Positions 23,151 through 35,564 of a DNA stretch of 64,000 nucleotides are shown one piece after another. The DNA comes from Crotalaria pallida (lineage: Eukaryota; Streptophyta; Magnoliopsida; Fabales; Fabaceae). The stretch covers positions 122,929,706 through 122,993,705 of the forward strand of contig CM075650.1 in NCBI GenBank assembly GCA_037953625.1, written 5' to 3'. Under the pieces are notes generated by a model. The model saw only the letters and a list, made by a program, of their open reading frames with translations, was not told the DNA's origin and did no database searches. The position numbers and the translations under genes were made by a program. Numbering within the stretch: the first letter of the stretch is position 1; each line of letters begins with the position of its first letter.

Positions 23151-24409
23151 TGATAAGTGCCAATTTTTAGTGTTGATGCATGGGAAATTAGGCATTTATT
23201 GTGCTTTATTGTGTGAAATATTCTATGAAACTCTCCAATTTGTGAATATATTGTCCTCATGTGTAAATAATATAGTTTTTGAGAGTTGATGTGTTTTAAT
23301 CCCAATTTTTATTTATTTCAGGAAATTTGATGATATTTAGGAAGTGGAGAAGGGCAAAAGAGTAAAAGGTCAGAGAAGGGCAACACTGTGAATCCTGATA
23401 AAGTTGGTGGGCAAAATTGGAAGAAAAGGAGCAGCTGTCAGCCCCAGGATACTCGCTCGAGCGAGTCACTCTCGCTTGAGCGAGAGACTGATCTCCAAAC
23501 CCCTGACTTACTGAGGCATTTTCGCTTGAGCGAGTGATTTTCGCTCGAGCGAAAATGTGTCGTCTGCACTTCATAAATTAGGTTTTCTGATCTGTATTTT
23601 GGGGGGAGAAGAGGTATAGTGAGAGAGGCTGTGACCCACGACTTTTAGAGAGAGAAACAGTGAGGAAAACACTTCTTCCCATCATTTTCACAAGGATCTC
23701 ATGTGTTCTTTCATGATTATGTGTAGCATGGGTGGCTAATCTCCTCATTTGGGATTGAATCCACCATCAAACTTATGGATTTGGTGATGTAATTGTATTT
23801 TCTATTCATCTATGTAGTTGTTGGTAGCTTTACTCTATGCTTAATGTATGTGATTATTTTATCAATAGTTGCATAATTTTGATTCTCAACTCTGACTGGA
23901 AAGTATTGTTTTGATTCTGAAATGGATAAAGTTACTTGATATGTTGTTAATCTAGGAATAGATGACAGGGTATCAATTGCTTATGAATGCTTGGTCTTAG
24001 AGCTGGGTGTTCTTCTAAATATTCAAGGAATTGATATTTATGAAGAATGACCTTAGTATTTTATTCTCAAGGAATTGGTTTAAATGACTTTTGTGCATTG
24101 CATCAATGACAATATAGATGAATAGTTATATAGGTCACCAAAATACCTACGAGTGCGATAGGGAAGGTTCAATCCCAGCTTCTCCACCGGTTTATTCTCA
24201 GTTTTATTGTCATTTTCACATTTAGTTATTTTATTGCTTTTCACAAATGTACTCATTCACTCAACAAACACAAATCCAATGTTTTGTAAATATGCTTAAC
24301 AAAGCTAATTAGTAAAGGATAAATAGGAATAGACATCCTCCCTGTGGTTCGATACTCACTTTCTCTATCTACAAGGTGTTTGCTCCGGAGTTTAATCCGG
24401 GCGGCATCT
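23151..24409 (+). repeat. 3' LTR of the Athila element
   Basis: Matches the 5' LTR closely and keeps segments the 5' copy lost. At 23,517-23,557 two palindrome sites form 17-bp arms with one mismatch, and the pairing extends through the flanks CATTTT/AAAATG. Confidence 0.95.
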
Positions 24410-24414
24410 CTTTT

Positions 24415-25431
24415 CCTTCCTCCCAAAACACCCCAAACCCTAATCAGACCCTTCATTCTCTCCTTTATCCTAAAATCAAACTCTCTCAACCTTAACCTTC
24501 TCCAGCAAACTAGACCAAAATCTACATCCCTTTCCACCGTCGTTCTATTTCTTTATCCCACTTGTTACCACTGTCGTCTTTCACCTAACCGTTCACTTGC
24601 GACTGTTGCCTACCAAAAAATTCACTCGCCATCGTCGTCCTCGATCTATGATGCACGTCAATTACTTATGTTGTTGCCTCTACCTCACTGCATGTGTCCA
24701 ACCACAATAGCTGCTATGGTAGCAAGTTTTAAACCACTTGGTGAAACATTTTGAGAAAAACCTTGTGCTGAGTATGCTGATGAAGATGTGTCGATTAATT
24801 TGGTATAGCTAATATTGTTGGTGAAGAAGTGGTGACATTGAGTGTTGCATTTGAAAGAATGGAAGGAACAAAGCAAAGAATCTTAAAAGGCAAAGCTAAA
24901 GTCTATGATATTGGTCCAGTTAAGTCGTTGAATGAGAGATCAATACTTGTAAGTTTTCACTACCCTTTTCCCCCAATCTGCTTCAAGAGCTAGAGTCCCT
25001 GATAACCATCCTAGTTGTTCCCTTGTTTGGTTTCCCAATGGGCTTCACATGTGATTCTTGCTCACTCGAGGATCATCTCACTCAAGGGGGATTTTGGGAT
25101 CTCCTCCTCCTTCCAGTGCTAACTGATCTAGACCGACTTCTTTCTCCTGTTGCTTGGTCCAAGACTTGCTAAATCTTCTCTTGGATTTTCCCTTAGAGGG
25201 TAGGAGCTCTTCATGTGATATGCTAGAGACATATCTAGAACTACACACAAGTCATCTTGTACTGTCCTCAGGGTACGATATACTGACCATAGATTTCTGT
25301 TTATGCAATTTAGGGGCCTTTGGCTTTCCTTGCTAGATTGGTACCTCAAGGGTGGATTGATGAGAAGTCGTGGTTCTGTCTTGGGAGTGCATCTCTTCTT
25401 GGTGTTGTGACTTTGACGTCGTTGCAGCTTC
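24415..25431 (+). other. Gene-like debris interrupted by the Athila insertion
   Basis: A pyrimidine-rich leader-like stretch (AAACCCTAA) is followed by short coding-like pieces. Around 24,805-24,950 one frame reads IVGEEVVTLSVAFERMEG and KGKAKVYDIGPVKSLNE, with stops on both sides. I do not recognise the family. The piece ends in a possible splice donor near 24,950. It is probably a decayed gene or retrocopy. Nothing clear is seen from 25,000 to 25,431. Confidence 0.3.
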
Positions 25432-27250
25432 TGTTAGGATTGGCGGCCGTCACCACCCAAGAGAGGGTGAATTGAGTTTTTATAAAATCATTGGTAAATA
25501 TTTGAATTAAATCGTTTTCAATAAATTTAAATAAACTTTGCAGCGGAAAACAATAAAACATTGAAAAACGATTGCGCGGAAGCGGATAATAATAATAATA
25601 ATAATAATAAAATTAATACGCTCGGACACGAAAAAATCGAAACTTATGAAAAGCGTTGTCGCGCAATAATTAATTTAAAACAATTAAATTAATATATTGA
25701 TAAAATAGATGTTTTGTTGCAAGGATGATAAATAACAACAACGTAAGCAACGATAACAACGGAAAATAAAAGAGATAAGGGATAGAGAGATTGCACCAGA
25801 TATTTTATACTGGTTCAGCCTTTCCAGCGAAAGACCTACGTCCAGTCCTCAAGCGACCCGCTTGAGCTTTTATCACTTATAATCAAGAACGCCTTGCGTC
25901 CCAATTACAACTAGAGGATGTCACACCCTCACACTAAGGTAGCCTATCTACTAGGTACCCCACCGATCGTCTAACCACTACCCCAGATTCACAACAAGGG
26001 TTCCTCACCATACAAACACGAAAGTGCCACACATCCGAACTAGGGAGTCACTCCCTAATATCTAAGGGTCACACACCCCTTTACAACAATGGTTGACATA
26101 TGAAAGGTTGGTACAACTAACAATTGTGCACTCTATTTAGTGCGGATACAACAATAACGCTTCTAACAATAAAATTGTGTTCTAAATAACACGGATACAA
26201 CAATAAAGCTCTAATGGCTATGGATATAACAACAAGAGTATATAGGCCAAGTCTTTTTCTTCTATAGAGAATGAAGAAGATGAAGTTTTTAGAAGGAGAA
26301 GAGAGAACGTGATTTCTGATCTTGGAGAAGGAGAAGAGTTAATTTTAAAAGGAATAGAAAACATTTAATTTAAAAGATCAATGAAAACCTTTTTATTCGA
26401 AATCATAAACACAAGATTTGATTTGAAGAATTTGAATTTGAATTTTAAAAATAAAATCAGAATCAAATCAAAAACAATTTTGGAAATAATTCAAATTCAA
26501 AAAGAGAGTCAAATCAAAATCAAATCCGGAAATATAATAAGATTGGTTTTCAAACTAAAAAGGAATATTTTCAAAAACTATATCGAATTCGAATTTTGAA
26601 AATAAATCAGAATCAATTATGTAAAAACAAATCTGGAAACATTTAAGATTGATTCTGACACGGATTTCAAAAATACTTAAAGGTAATTGATTACTTGACA
26701 GAGGTAATCGATTATCTTCTTTCTATGAAAACAGTGAAATTCATTTTTAGGAAAGTAATCGATTATTTAAAACAAAGTAATCGATTAACAACTTCCTGAG
26801 AAGAATTAAGGTAATCGATTATCAAAACTGGTAATCGATTATTTTCAATTAAAATTCTCAAGTCACAACTCAGAAACATAGTAATTGATTATCCAGGAGA
26901 GGTAATCGATTACTTCTGCTTATTTTCATAAAATTGATTTTCTAAAGCAGAGTATGTAACCATAAGTTTTCAAAAACAACTTTCACAAGAAAAAGATTAA
27001 AAAACAATTAAAACAATTTTATGAAAAACTCTTTTTCTTCTCCCTTTTTGAAAACTGTCCTTCTCCATGAATTTAAGTTATGGCCTTATACTCAAGTAAT
27101 TGTATCCATTACCTTACATGATTTCCTAGTGAAGGATGACAGGAAACAACTGAAGCTCTTGCTTGAAGCTTGACTTGCACTTTGACTTTGATAGGTCCTT
27201 GTTTGACATCATCAAAACTCTTCAACGCACTTCCACATTGACTTCTAACA
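25432..27250 (-). repeat. 3' LTR of a minus-strand Copia element
   Basis: The plus strand starts TGTTAGGATTGG and ends ACTTCTAACA, giving inverted termini TGTTAG/CTAACA. The left end carries a typical Copia U5 (ACCCAAGAGAGGGTGAATTG on the plus strand). Right of it lies CTCCCCCCTTTTGTTGATGTC, which on the minus strand is a polypurine tract abutting the LTR. The interior beyond about 27.6 kb is lost. An (AAT)n microsatellite lies at about 25,588-25,612. Confidence 0.8.
26682..26914 (-). repeat. Four paired TAATCGATTA palindromes
   Basis: Eight sites in four pairs: 26,682/26,703, 26,754/26,775, 26,810/26,830 and 26,879/26,901 (start positions). Within a pair the sites are about 8-10 nt apart; pairs are spaced about 55-72 nt. 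Several sites have one change (ATTGAT for ATCGAT) but still pair with their partner. Confidence 0.85.
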
Positions 27251-28101
27251 CTCCCCCCTTTTGTTGATGTCAAACCTATTCTGCAAGACTAGGGTTAAAG
27301 CATATGCACATATGTATGTCTCCCCCTCACACATAGGAACATCAATACAATCATGCAGACATTCATTCTTCCCCTGAATTGATGAACATAAATAAAATGA
27401 TAAAACACTAAACTCGTGACATCAATCAGAGTTTCCATTATCCTGCAAGAGGGTATTTCCAACGCCCAAGTCATTTAACACATAAAGAATATATAATGGA
27501 CGATGTAAATACAAACAATCAAGTATGAGCAGGTTAAAAGTATAACACAGAACATGATTTGTTATCATCAAAATACAATGCTACAAGCATAGAGGAAATC
27601 CATATTTCCACAGCTTCTTTGTTTGATGGCTAAGAAGTCATGCTAATTGCATGGGGAGGATTTGAAGTTTATCTTTCTCACAAACAGCGCCAATGTTCTG
27701 GTTTGAGGAATCACAAAACATGCAAAACAAACAAGTTAAATATGTTGAGAGGTCCTGAACTCTTACGTACCCTTCATGTTTCTTTAGAGGACTCGAACAC
27801 ATACTTCTCAGTTTTAGCTTTCGTTGATACTTTCGCAATAAGGTTCTCAAGAGTAGAACTAGGTACATTTCAGGTTGATTGCAAATCATTATCAAGAGAA
27901 AATTCCCTCTTGTTTATGACGAACATAATATCACTTAATGATATTTTGTATCCTCTTTTGTTGGCTTTTTAAGGGTGTATGTATAGTGCTTATATTGTTG
28001 TCTTTAGGTTGAATCTTCTTGCTAATTAAATTATCTTAACATATAATCTTTCGATGATCTTCTCGAATATTGGGAGCACATATTATCTATTTGAATAAAT
28101 A
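27251..28101. other. Copia 3' internal remnant and unassigned sequence
   Basis: The first ~350 bp are the non-coding 3' interior of the minus-strand Copia element. A CAGCTTC at about 27,610 resembles the bases flanking the LTR at 25,425, but this is too short to call a target duplication. The 110-codon plus-strand frame at 27,640-27,972 has no recognised domain. Nothing else is visible. Confidence 0.4.
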
Positions 28102-28264
28102 GATGGTGCACCGATAGTGTAAAAGTTTTTTACACGATCAGAACATCATCCACTACTCATGTGTTCATGGTCGTTGACTTTCAAATAAAAGTAATACAAA
28201 TGAATGGTGGATGATGAATTGATGGTATAAAAAACGTTACACCGACAATGCACACCCATTAATC
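28102..28264. mobile_element. Small inverted-repeat element (MITE)
   Basis: The first ~55 bases (ATGGTGCACCGATAGTGTAA...) and the last ~55 (reverse complement AATGGGTGTGCATTGTCGGT...) are imperfect inverted repeats, both ending at CATCATCCAC. There is no coding capacity. A partial copy occurs at about 6,945-7,030. Confidence 0.65.
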
Positions 28265-28455
28265 TCTACCTATTTTTATAGATGATTAATAACTTGGTAT
28301 TTATACTTAATTGTCAAGATATGATTTTATTGGAATATTCTTTTAGATTTATCTATAATTTAGGATTAACTCAAATATTTTTTATCACTCTTCGCAATTA
28401 TAGTTAATATTAGAATAAATCCAATTTTTAATGTAAATAATGACATGAACATTGT

Positions 28456-28593
28456 CAAATTATTAGTTGGTCCTGGACCATGGTGATTCGGACTCATCTC
28501 AATCGTTCATCATGTTAAAAAATTTTAAAAATAAATAATAAATGGTGGAAATTGTCCTGGATCATGAGGTCCGGGACCACCTAATAATTTCTC
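28456..28593. mobile_element. Small inverted-repeat element (MITE)
   Basis: AAATTATTAGTTGGTCCTGG at the left matches the reverse complement of the right end (AAATTATTAGGTGGTCCCGG). There is no coding sequence, and the target duplication is not clear. Confidence 0.55.
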
Positions 28594-28695
28594 ATGAACA
28601 TTGGTCCGATCTAGGAAGCTCGAGGCCATTTCGACCCTCGGTGTTACGAAATTACTGTGAAATGGCCATAACTAATAAATTGATGTCTTATTTTT

Positions 28696-30020
28696 GGCTT
28701 TTTTACTTAAGTGAGGTAGTTTTACAAACAATTTACAAAAATGGGGTAGTTTTGAAACTATTTACATAACATGGGGTAGTCAACAAAACTATTTCCAAAA
28801 ATGGGGCAGTCAAAGTCAAATTTCGGCTGGTCAAACAAGTCATTCCGGATGACTTAACCTAGAGGACACGTGTCAAGCTCCCATTGGCTGTTAGGATTTT
28901 TTCTGGATAAAAAAGTAAAAAAAAAAATCCAACCGACAGGCCGCCACGTGGGGCAACCCGGTGAGTTGCGTCACTACGGTTGACACAACCGGTGGCATCA
29001 GACCGAGTGACGCAACTCACCGGGTTGCGCCACGTGGCGCCCTGTCCCCTCCTTGTCTCCCCACGAGTCCCACGCTTCCCTCCACCGAATTTCTCCCCAA
29101 TACCAACATGTTTCCCCATCTGCACCCAATTAATGCATCTTCTTCCTACTTCCTTCAACAACCTCCGAATGCTTCTTTATACATAGAAGCAAATGAAGCT
29201 CCCGTCAACACACACTTGCTACTCCTCTTAAACAACATATCTTCTTGTTATAATTTTTTTTCTCAATCATCAATCTATACAAATCTCCGGTATATTTTCG
29301 AGGTAAATTTTTATCCCTCTATAATTATTTTTTAATTTAATTTTTAGTAATTTTAAATTTATAGAGGGATAAAATAATTAAATTAAAAAATAATTATAGA
29401 GGGATAAAAATTTACCTCGAAAATATACCGGAGATTAGTATAGATTGATGATTGAGAAAAAAAATTATAACAAGAAGATATGTTGTTTAAGAGGAGTAGC
29501 AAGTGTATGTTGTTGAGAGCTTCATTTGCTTCTATTTATAAAGAAGCATTCGGAGGTTGTTGAAGGAAGTAGGAAGAAGATGCATTAGTTGGGTTCAGAT
29601 GGAGAAGCATGTTGGTATTGGGGAGAAATTCGGTGGAGGGAAGCGTGGGACTCGTGGGGAGACAAGGTGGGGACAGGGCGCCACGTGGCGCAACCCGGTG
29701 AGTTGCGTCACTCGGTCTGACGCCACCGGTTGCGTCAACCGCAGTGACGCAACTCACCGGGTTGCGCCACGTGGCGGCCTGTCTGTTGGATTTTTTTTTA
29801 ACTTTTTTATCCAGAAAAAATCCTGACAGCTAATAGGAGCTTGACACGTGTCCTCTAGGTTAAGTCATTCGGAATGACTTGTTTGACCAGCCAAATTTGA
29901 CTTTGACTGCCCCATTTTTGGAAATAGTTTTGTTGACTACCCCATGTTATGTAAATAGTTTTAAAACTACCCCATTTTTGTAAATTGTTTGCAAAACTAC
30001 CCCACTCAAGTAAAAGAGCC
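28696..30020. mobile_element. Foldback Mutator-like element with ~645-bp arms
   Basis: Arms 28,696-29,342 and 29,376-30,020 are near-perfect reverse complements around a 33-nt AT-rich loop. The ends are GGCTYTTTTACTT-like, and the element is flanked by an exact 9-bp direct repeat CTTATTTTT (28,687-28,695 and 30,021-30,029), the hallmark of Mutator-type insertion. Each arm has tandem GGGGTAGTTTT-like repeats near the tip, an internal inverted repeat (CAACCCGGTGAGTTGCGTCA and its complement, flanked by CCACGTGG), and a gene-leader-like inner part. There is no transposase. Confidence 0.93.
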
Positions 30021-30029
30021 CTTATTTTT

Positions 30030-32025
30030 ATATGCTTTGTGTATGAGTATGGATTTTTAGAAAGGCTAATGACACTAGTGCTAAAAGTAGTTTTCTTTTT
30101 AATCTAAAACAAAATATCATTGGATTTGGAACAATAGAATAACAACATTTGCAATTTTAGTAGAAAAGGAAAATATATTGAGAGAAGAAATCGCATGCAA
30201 AGTTTACCCAAGATCTACTGTTTTGTATAGTCTGAAGAATATCAAGGGCCACACAGGCCAAGGCATAAAAGTAGAAAAAGATTTTCTCACTTTTTTTTTT
30301 TTTTTTGGTTAAGTGGCCATGTAACAGAGATGGAGAAATAGTTTTATTAGCAGACAGAATCAAGTAAACTTTCATTCATAGCTTTTGTTTGAAGTAAAAC
30401 ACCCATTTTTAAAGATCATGTTGATCACAAGACCAAATATGTGAATAACTTATGTATACTAAAGTGAAAAAGCTCATATATACCTTAACATTAGGCATGA
30501 GACATTGAAGAAACTACTACCAAAAACAGAAGAAAAAAAAAAGGAGGAAAATGGCCAAAGGTGAAGGCAGAAGGGCGACAACTCCGATTTGAGAAACATC
30601 CAAAAGGGGGCATAAAGCAGCACAAAGATCCTTTAAATTATTTGGAATTGGAAACTGCTACATCCATTTAATTATGATTTTAACTAGAAGCAAATTGCAT
30701 TGGAATTTTCTCATCCATAAGCATGTCAATAAACAGTTAAAAATTGTGAATAATAAACTAATCAAATGCCATAAATCCTGCCAGTTGAGACTAGGCCAAA
30801 ATGAACTGTAATGGCATACTGCAACTGCCCACTGTAATGTCCACTTCCCAGGCCTGTGTCCTGTTGTACAAAATAAATAAAGCAAAGTTCCAAAATAAAA
30901 AATCGGTGTATCAAACTGAAGTCATCTTCAGCCATATGTATTAGACATAACATAAAGTTCATTGTTAGGCAGACATAATTTCTATGTATTAGACATATGC
31001 ATTACTGCTTATAAAGTATAACATAATCAACCTAGTGATAAAATAGAGAATTATGAATCTAAATTACATAGAAATTATGTACCACTCAAATAATTAATAT
31101 GTTTTTAGCTTCCCAATCTGGAAAAATTTCCCCTCCTGGTAAGAAAACATCAATTTTGACACAGGACAATCCAACTTCTAGCCCCGTAGTTAGTTTCCCA
31201 CAACAAAATAACGAGTGGAGGGAATGTACTTGAGGCATGGACACTAGTTTAGTTCTTACCTAAAAATCACCTGAATTTTTGTTTACACTGCTTAATGTTC
31301 AAAACGCAAATGCGTTATTTCCATTTATGAACTGTTTATATCGTTATTCTACTAGTGCAAAGTCTTATAAATTTATGAGTTGGTCAAGAATGAAGTTGTC
31401 TCTTCTGTGAGCAAACACCATCAACACAACAGGCATCCATTTTATTTGCTCCTCTGTTTTCTGAATTAACATGATCCAATACAGTCCCCCAAGAACTAAA
31501 ACAAAAACAAAAGAAACCCCATGGAGTCATCAGTGATGCAAAAGAGAAAACTTCAAATATGAAATTCAAACTCCAAATTAACTTTTCCGCCTTCTCCACC
31601 AAGTGGCATCATAAGGCTTTGTTGATATCAGAGCACCTAGTTGAACAATAGTTGGCTAAACTGTGCTATTCAAACCACCGAGCAAAAGCAATATAATATC
31701 CTCTTTCAATCTCTATTACTGGCAGGAAGATCATTTATAAAAGAAATATGTGACAAAAATGCGATTAGACTTAAGTAAACTCATAATCAAGTGAAAGACA
31801 TTGCTTCGATTAAAATCTTAGACACCGGTTACTTCTGGCTGTTGAGTTTGGCAACCTTGCTCACTAATAAACACACCAGGTAAAAAAATCTAAAAGAAAC
31901 CGGTATTAATTTAGTCAAGCATACCATTCTTAGTGAAATATTTTGTAAGACACTCCATTGGTTTCCTAGTACTAATGCACATTTGGTGTCTCGTCCTGAA
32001 AATATTTAACAAGCTTTTCAGAAAA
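30030..32025. other. Region downstream of the COMMD9-like gene, no gene seen
   Basis: AT-rich with no convincing exons. A perfect 15-bp inverted repeat (CATAATTTCTATGTA and its complement) lies at about 30,973 and 31,066. A long poly-T run lies near 30,290-30,306. A final COMMD9 exon and 3' UTR could lie here on the minus strand. Confidence 0.4.
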
Positions 32026-32103
32026 TCATTCAGCCAATATAAGTAAAAATATTCTATTCCAATTCAATCTGGACTGACAAACAAATTTCAGTGTTATATT
32101 TAC

Positions 32104-34538
32104 CATAGTTGAAAACTGGTCTCTAATACAGTGCATGGCTTTCAGCACTGTGTCTAGAGTATCTGTAGCCATCTGGAACTTCACATCAAGCTCTCCTGAG
32201 TGTAATTGAGCATCACCTTGAAGCTGAAAAGGGTGCAGTTAAAACAAAAGAATCGCTTAAAACCACATTTGACTGTCTTATGCACAATACATATATAATA
32301 AACTCAGAACACTTAAAAATAAAGTCAAACTCGACACATATATGTCACTTGCTTACAAACAAGTGCAGAATAAAAAGGGTATTTAAGGAAAGTGCCTCCT
32401 ACTAAAATTCACAAGGTGGTACTCACCTTCAAATTAATAACAGCCATAGGGTTTGATGATTCTTTATCCTGATTTGCCATATTCCATGTCATTGCTTTTA
32501 ATCGAGGCACAATATTCTAAATACAATAGTTTAAATATAGTGTCAGATTAAATTAACCACCGAACTAGTAAACAAAATATGCAGTAGAATAGCTTACCTG
32601 ATCTTTCAGCACATCTTCTTGCCACTCTCGGTGAAACTTGTGCAACAGAAGTGTCAATAGTTTTTGCAATTCAGGGAGAACTTCATCAGGAAACAGCTTT
32701 GGAATATCATCTTTGCTGGTATTCTCATAAACACACCTCCTCATTAGCATTCGAAGGCATACCAGAAGCTGCAGATAGAGAGCTACAATGGTAATTTGTG
32801 GCAAAAGAAATTATCGTAAGAAAACTCACATTAAAAAGCTGTGGGTAGTAAAGGGATACAAAACACCCCCCTACATATCTTGAACACATCGTTTTTATCC
32901 AAAACATGACAAGATCTTATGTCGTCACCCTCTCATAGGAGCCCGCCCCATGGGGAAAGGGACAAGAGGCTGGGGCCAAACTCCCCCGACACCGATGAAC
33001 TAACGGCTATAATGAAGTGTTACAGAAATGACAATGAAATTCTAGAAAAAAGGAAGACTTCATCCCTTTCCTTTGTAAAGAACCTATTAAACCTATTTTT
33101 CAGAATCACTCCTTTACATAATAGCATTCTTAATCCTTCTGAAATTTTATAATATAGCAATGTTTATGTTAGCTGTAAAACAGAAATAGTATGTACTACT
33201 TATCTTCAAACATTTCAGTTCGGATTCTCAACTTCAAATGAGCAAATGGAGAAGAGTCTCACAAACACCAGATTTGTTATTTCAAGATAAAACACAAGAT
33301 GAAATTGGTGTTCCACAAATTCGATTTCACTTGGGGCTCACAATGGTCAAGGTAGGCTTTACAGCGCAAAAAACACTTACACAGATATCTACAGACTTCC
33401 CACCAACACCAACAAGGCCGTCACATTGACAGCATAATCCGAATTCATGTCCTTGCGAGTTAATAACTAAATCTTTACTGACCTAGACCAACCTTCGCTG
33501 TCTCGATTTCACAAATTTCGAGCCATCTGATATAAAGATGTAATATAACTTTGGACCCATGAACATTTTCCAAACAACAAGTCATCACAAGTTATAACTA
33601 TGAGAAAAACAAGGGAACGGATTCTCTAATGTCAAATTTCCTCATATTTTAAAAGCTTCATTTAGTCAAGGAAGGTTGATCCACTTAGTAAGGAAGGAAA
33701 TTCTTTGATGCTCCCCTTTTTAAATGATATCCATGCACCTCTTCTAATTTTTGTTCATAAAAATTCTTTGTTAGCTTCGTTTTTAACCTTAAATTTCATT
33801 CATTTTTACCCTACTGCAAATAGTCCAACACCATTTGCCCCACTTTACCACCATTGTCATCATATCCAGATTCACCTACGAGAGTCATTCCATCACCATG
33901 ATAACATTCTTGACTTTAACAATCTTCCAAAAAATGATAGCACATGTCGTCAACTCCTAATTATCTTAAGGTCAATGGTACAATGTATCATCATTTCAAC
34001 TTTTAATCTCAATCATCGAGGTTTTTAATTACTAAATCAATGATACTATGAAAAAGGGAGCATAAAAAATCACCCTAGGAAGGAATCATCTCATAGCTTC
34101 AAACGTCGTGAGTTCCAATCTTGCTACCGACCTAAGTACCTCGGTGGTGGAAGACAAACTCCAAAATACACGTAAGCACTAGTTCACAGAACAGTGAGGC
34201 CTGCCCTGACTCTGGTGAGCTACCGACAACCAACAAAATAAAACAAAAAAACTCAAAACTTCCATCAAGTCCCCTTAACAAAAGAAAAAAAGTCACCTTA
34301 ACATTTTCATGCAGCAGCAAGTGAGTATTTAAAGTGTAGAGAAGAGGGTAGAGTAGAGGCATACGGGGTCGAGGTCGGAGTCATTTTGGAGGTGAAGAAC
34401 GTCTTGGATGACACGTCGGTCAGCGGAGTCAAGACCCGTCCTTCGGGTTCTCCAAAGGGTTTGAAGAATGTATTCGATAGATTCTTTGGTACTGGCCCTC
34501 AACAGAAGCGCCAAATGACCCCATAACGTTTGTTCCAT
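32104..34538 (-). CDS. COMMD9-like: COMM-domain protein, COMMD9-like, four exons found
   Basis: Exons on the minus strand are 34,538-34,365 (58 codons, MEQTLWGHLALLL), 32,768-32,598 (57), 32,516-32,427 (30) and 32,223-32,104 (40). All introns are GT-AG and phase 0. The product is about 185 residues. Exons 1-2 form the helical N-terminal region. Exons 3-4 form the COMM domain, with its conserved Trp (AMTWNM), a beta-strand AVINLKLQG and a C-terminal helix DTLDTVLKAMHCIRDQ resembling human COMMD9. COMMD proteins assemble into the Commander complex that supports endosomal recycling; a plant role is inferred. After the last clear codon a GTAAAT donor suggests a short terminal exon I could not place; reading through reaches a TGA at 32,026-32,028. 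Exon 1 uses the ATG at 34,538. Confidence 0.85.
33698..34074. mobile_element. Inverted-repeat element in intron 1 of the COMMD9-like gene
   Basis: TTTGATGCTCCCCTTTTTAA near 33,703 pairs with the reverse complement of sequence near 34,040-34,074 (ATTTTTTATGCTCCCTTTTT). The ~1.6-kb intron 1 contains this element and no exon-like sequence. Boundaries are approximate. Confidence 0.5.
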
Positions 34539-34935
34539 GCCTATCAAAAGTACTCAATGCCACTGAAATTCGAAATTATAAAATTCAAGTGAAAACTGCC
34601 TGGGTCAGAAGTCAGAACTCAGAAGTGAGAGTGAAAGTGGGATACGGGGAAACTGAAGAAGGGGAAAACTGCAATATTTTATTGTACAGAATGAGGCTAT
34701 TGGGTAGGTGGGATGGTTTGGTGTCAGTGGCTTTCTGTCGTTACGGCGGCGACTGTGATTTCAAAGTTGAGTTGCGGTGCGTTCGACCTTTTTTTTGGCT
34801 GCCTGGCAGGCGCTTGGCGGTTTTAGAGATTGTGAGAATATTGTGTAAGTGTCGACGGAGACGGGCGTGTGACTAGTGTGAGGGTGTGGGGTGTTTGCGG
34901 TTCTATTCGGTTTGGTTTTGAAACAAAAAGTCATC
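34539..34935 (-). promoter_or_regulatory. Upstream region of the COMMD9-like gene
   Basis: About 400 bp separate the ATG from the Tat LTR. It is the likely leader and promoter. No clear TATA box is seen. The Tat LTR begins close upstream, so promoter sequence further out is retroelement DNA. Confidence 0.4.
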
Positions 34936-35564
34936 TGATCTAATTATAAAAGAGATTTAGATTTCTCACACGACATATTATTCCCACATCTCATTTGAAC
35001 AATAAAATGATAAAAATATTGTTCTGTCGTAGGATTACTGGTCTTAGACAATTCGGCTAAGAGTTCGGTAATCTCACTTTTGATCTCAGACGTGAAGTGA
35101 GCACCTTGAACACCAAGATACCCACACTCTTGTCGTTCTACTTTGGGGTGGTGTGTGTGTTTGTGTGAGATGAGATAGATCATACCTGCTTGTCTTACCA
35201 GGTATTACATATGCATACCAGCATAAATGACGTTGATTACCGCTTTCATGTGGCGGGTGAGGTTCTTTCTAAACGGCTCAGGCATAATGGCGGGTATTAA
35301 GTTGAGTGGAATCCTATGCTTGTGAGGATAACGGAATTCCTCGGATTCCCTCACACGTGTGGCTGACTTGTTGGATTCCCACCGGTATAACGGTATGAAG
35401 AATGGTGTCTGATATCCTCCTCCTCATACCGGTATCCGGTATTAGTTCCGTTGGACCTCCTTAGGCCTCATACCGATACCAGAATCCGGCTTCGTTGGGC
35501 CTCTTAGGACCTCATACCGGTATCTGAATCCGGCATACCGGTTCCGTTTAGGTGGTCGATAACA
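34936..35564 (-). repeat. 3' LTR of the Tat element, outer end uncertain
   Basis: The minus-strand LTR starts TGTTATCGACC at 35,564, next to a polypurine tract. The outer end is placed at TGATCTAATT (34,936) by sequence character only. At 35,380-35,553 it has repeated ATACCGGTAT palindromes and related ATACCGATAC and CCGGTATC fragments. Confidence 0.55.

Larger units (their letters stand above)
12080..24409 (+). mobile_element. Complete Athila-type Ty3/Gypsy retrotransposon
   Basis: The two LTRs (12,080-13,277 and 23,151-24,409) start TGATAAGTGCC. The left one ends GGCATCA; the right one ends GGCATCT (last base changed). The 5-bp target duplication CTTTT flanks both sides (12,075-12,079 and 24,410-24,414). 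The interior holds a tRNA-Asp-type primer site, gag, pol, an extra ORF and a polypurine tract in that order, the Athila plan. All pol domains are identifiable, but stops and a changed integrase residue make it defective. Confidence 0.95.

Noticed and set aside
27605..27618. Right-hand target duplication of the Copia LTR at 25,432
   Set aside because: Only a 7-base CAGCTTC match to the left flank, and the element is truncated; could be chance.
27640..27972. 110-codon plus-strand frame
   Set aside because: Begins at a non-convincing start in AT-rich debris. No domain recognised, and the opposite strand is equally open.
28859..29335. Frames of 100-124 codons in the foldback arms
   Set aside because: They are mirrored in the opposite arm and low in complexity. 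They may descend from a gene leader but do not support a protein.
31384..31602. Candidate last exon of the COMMD9-like gene
   Set aside because: The frame has no COMM-like continuation and no acceptor in the right phase that I could defend.
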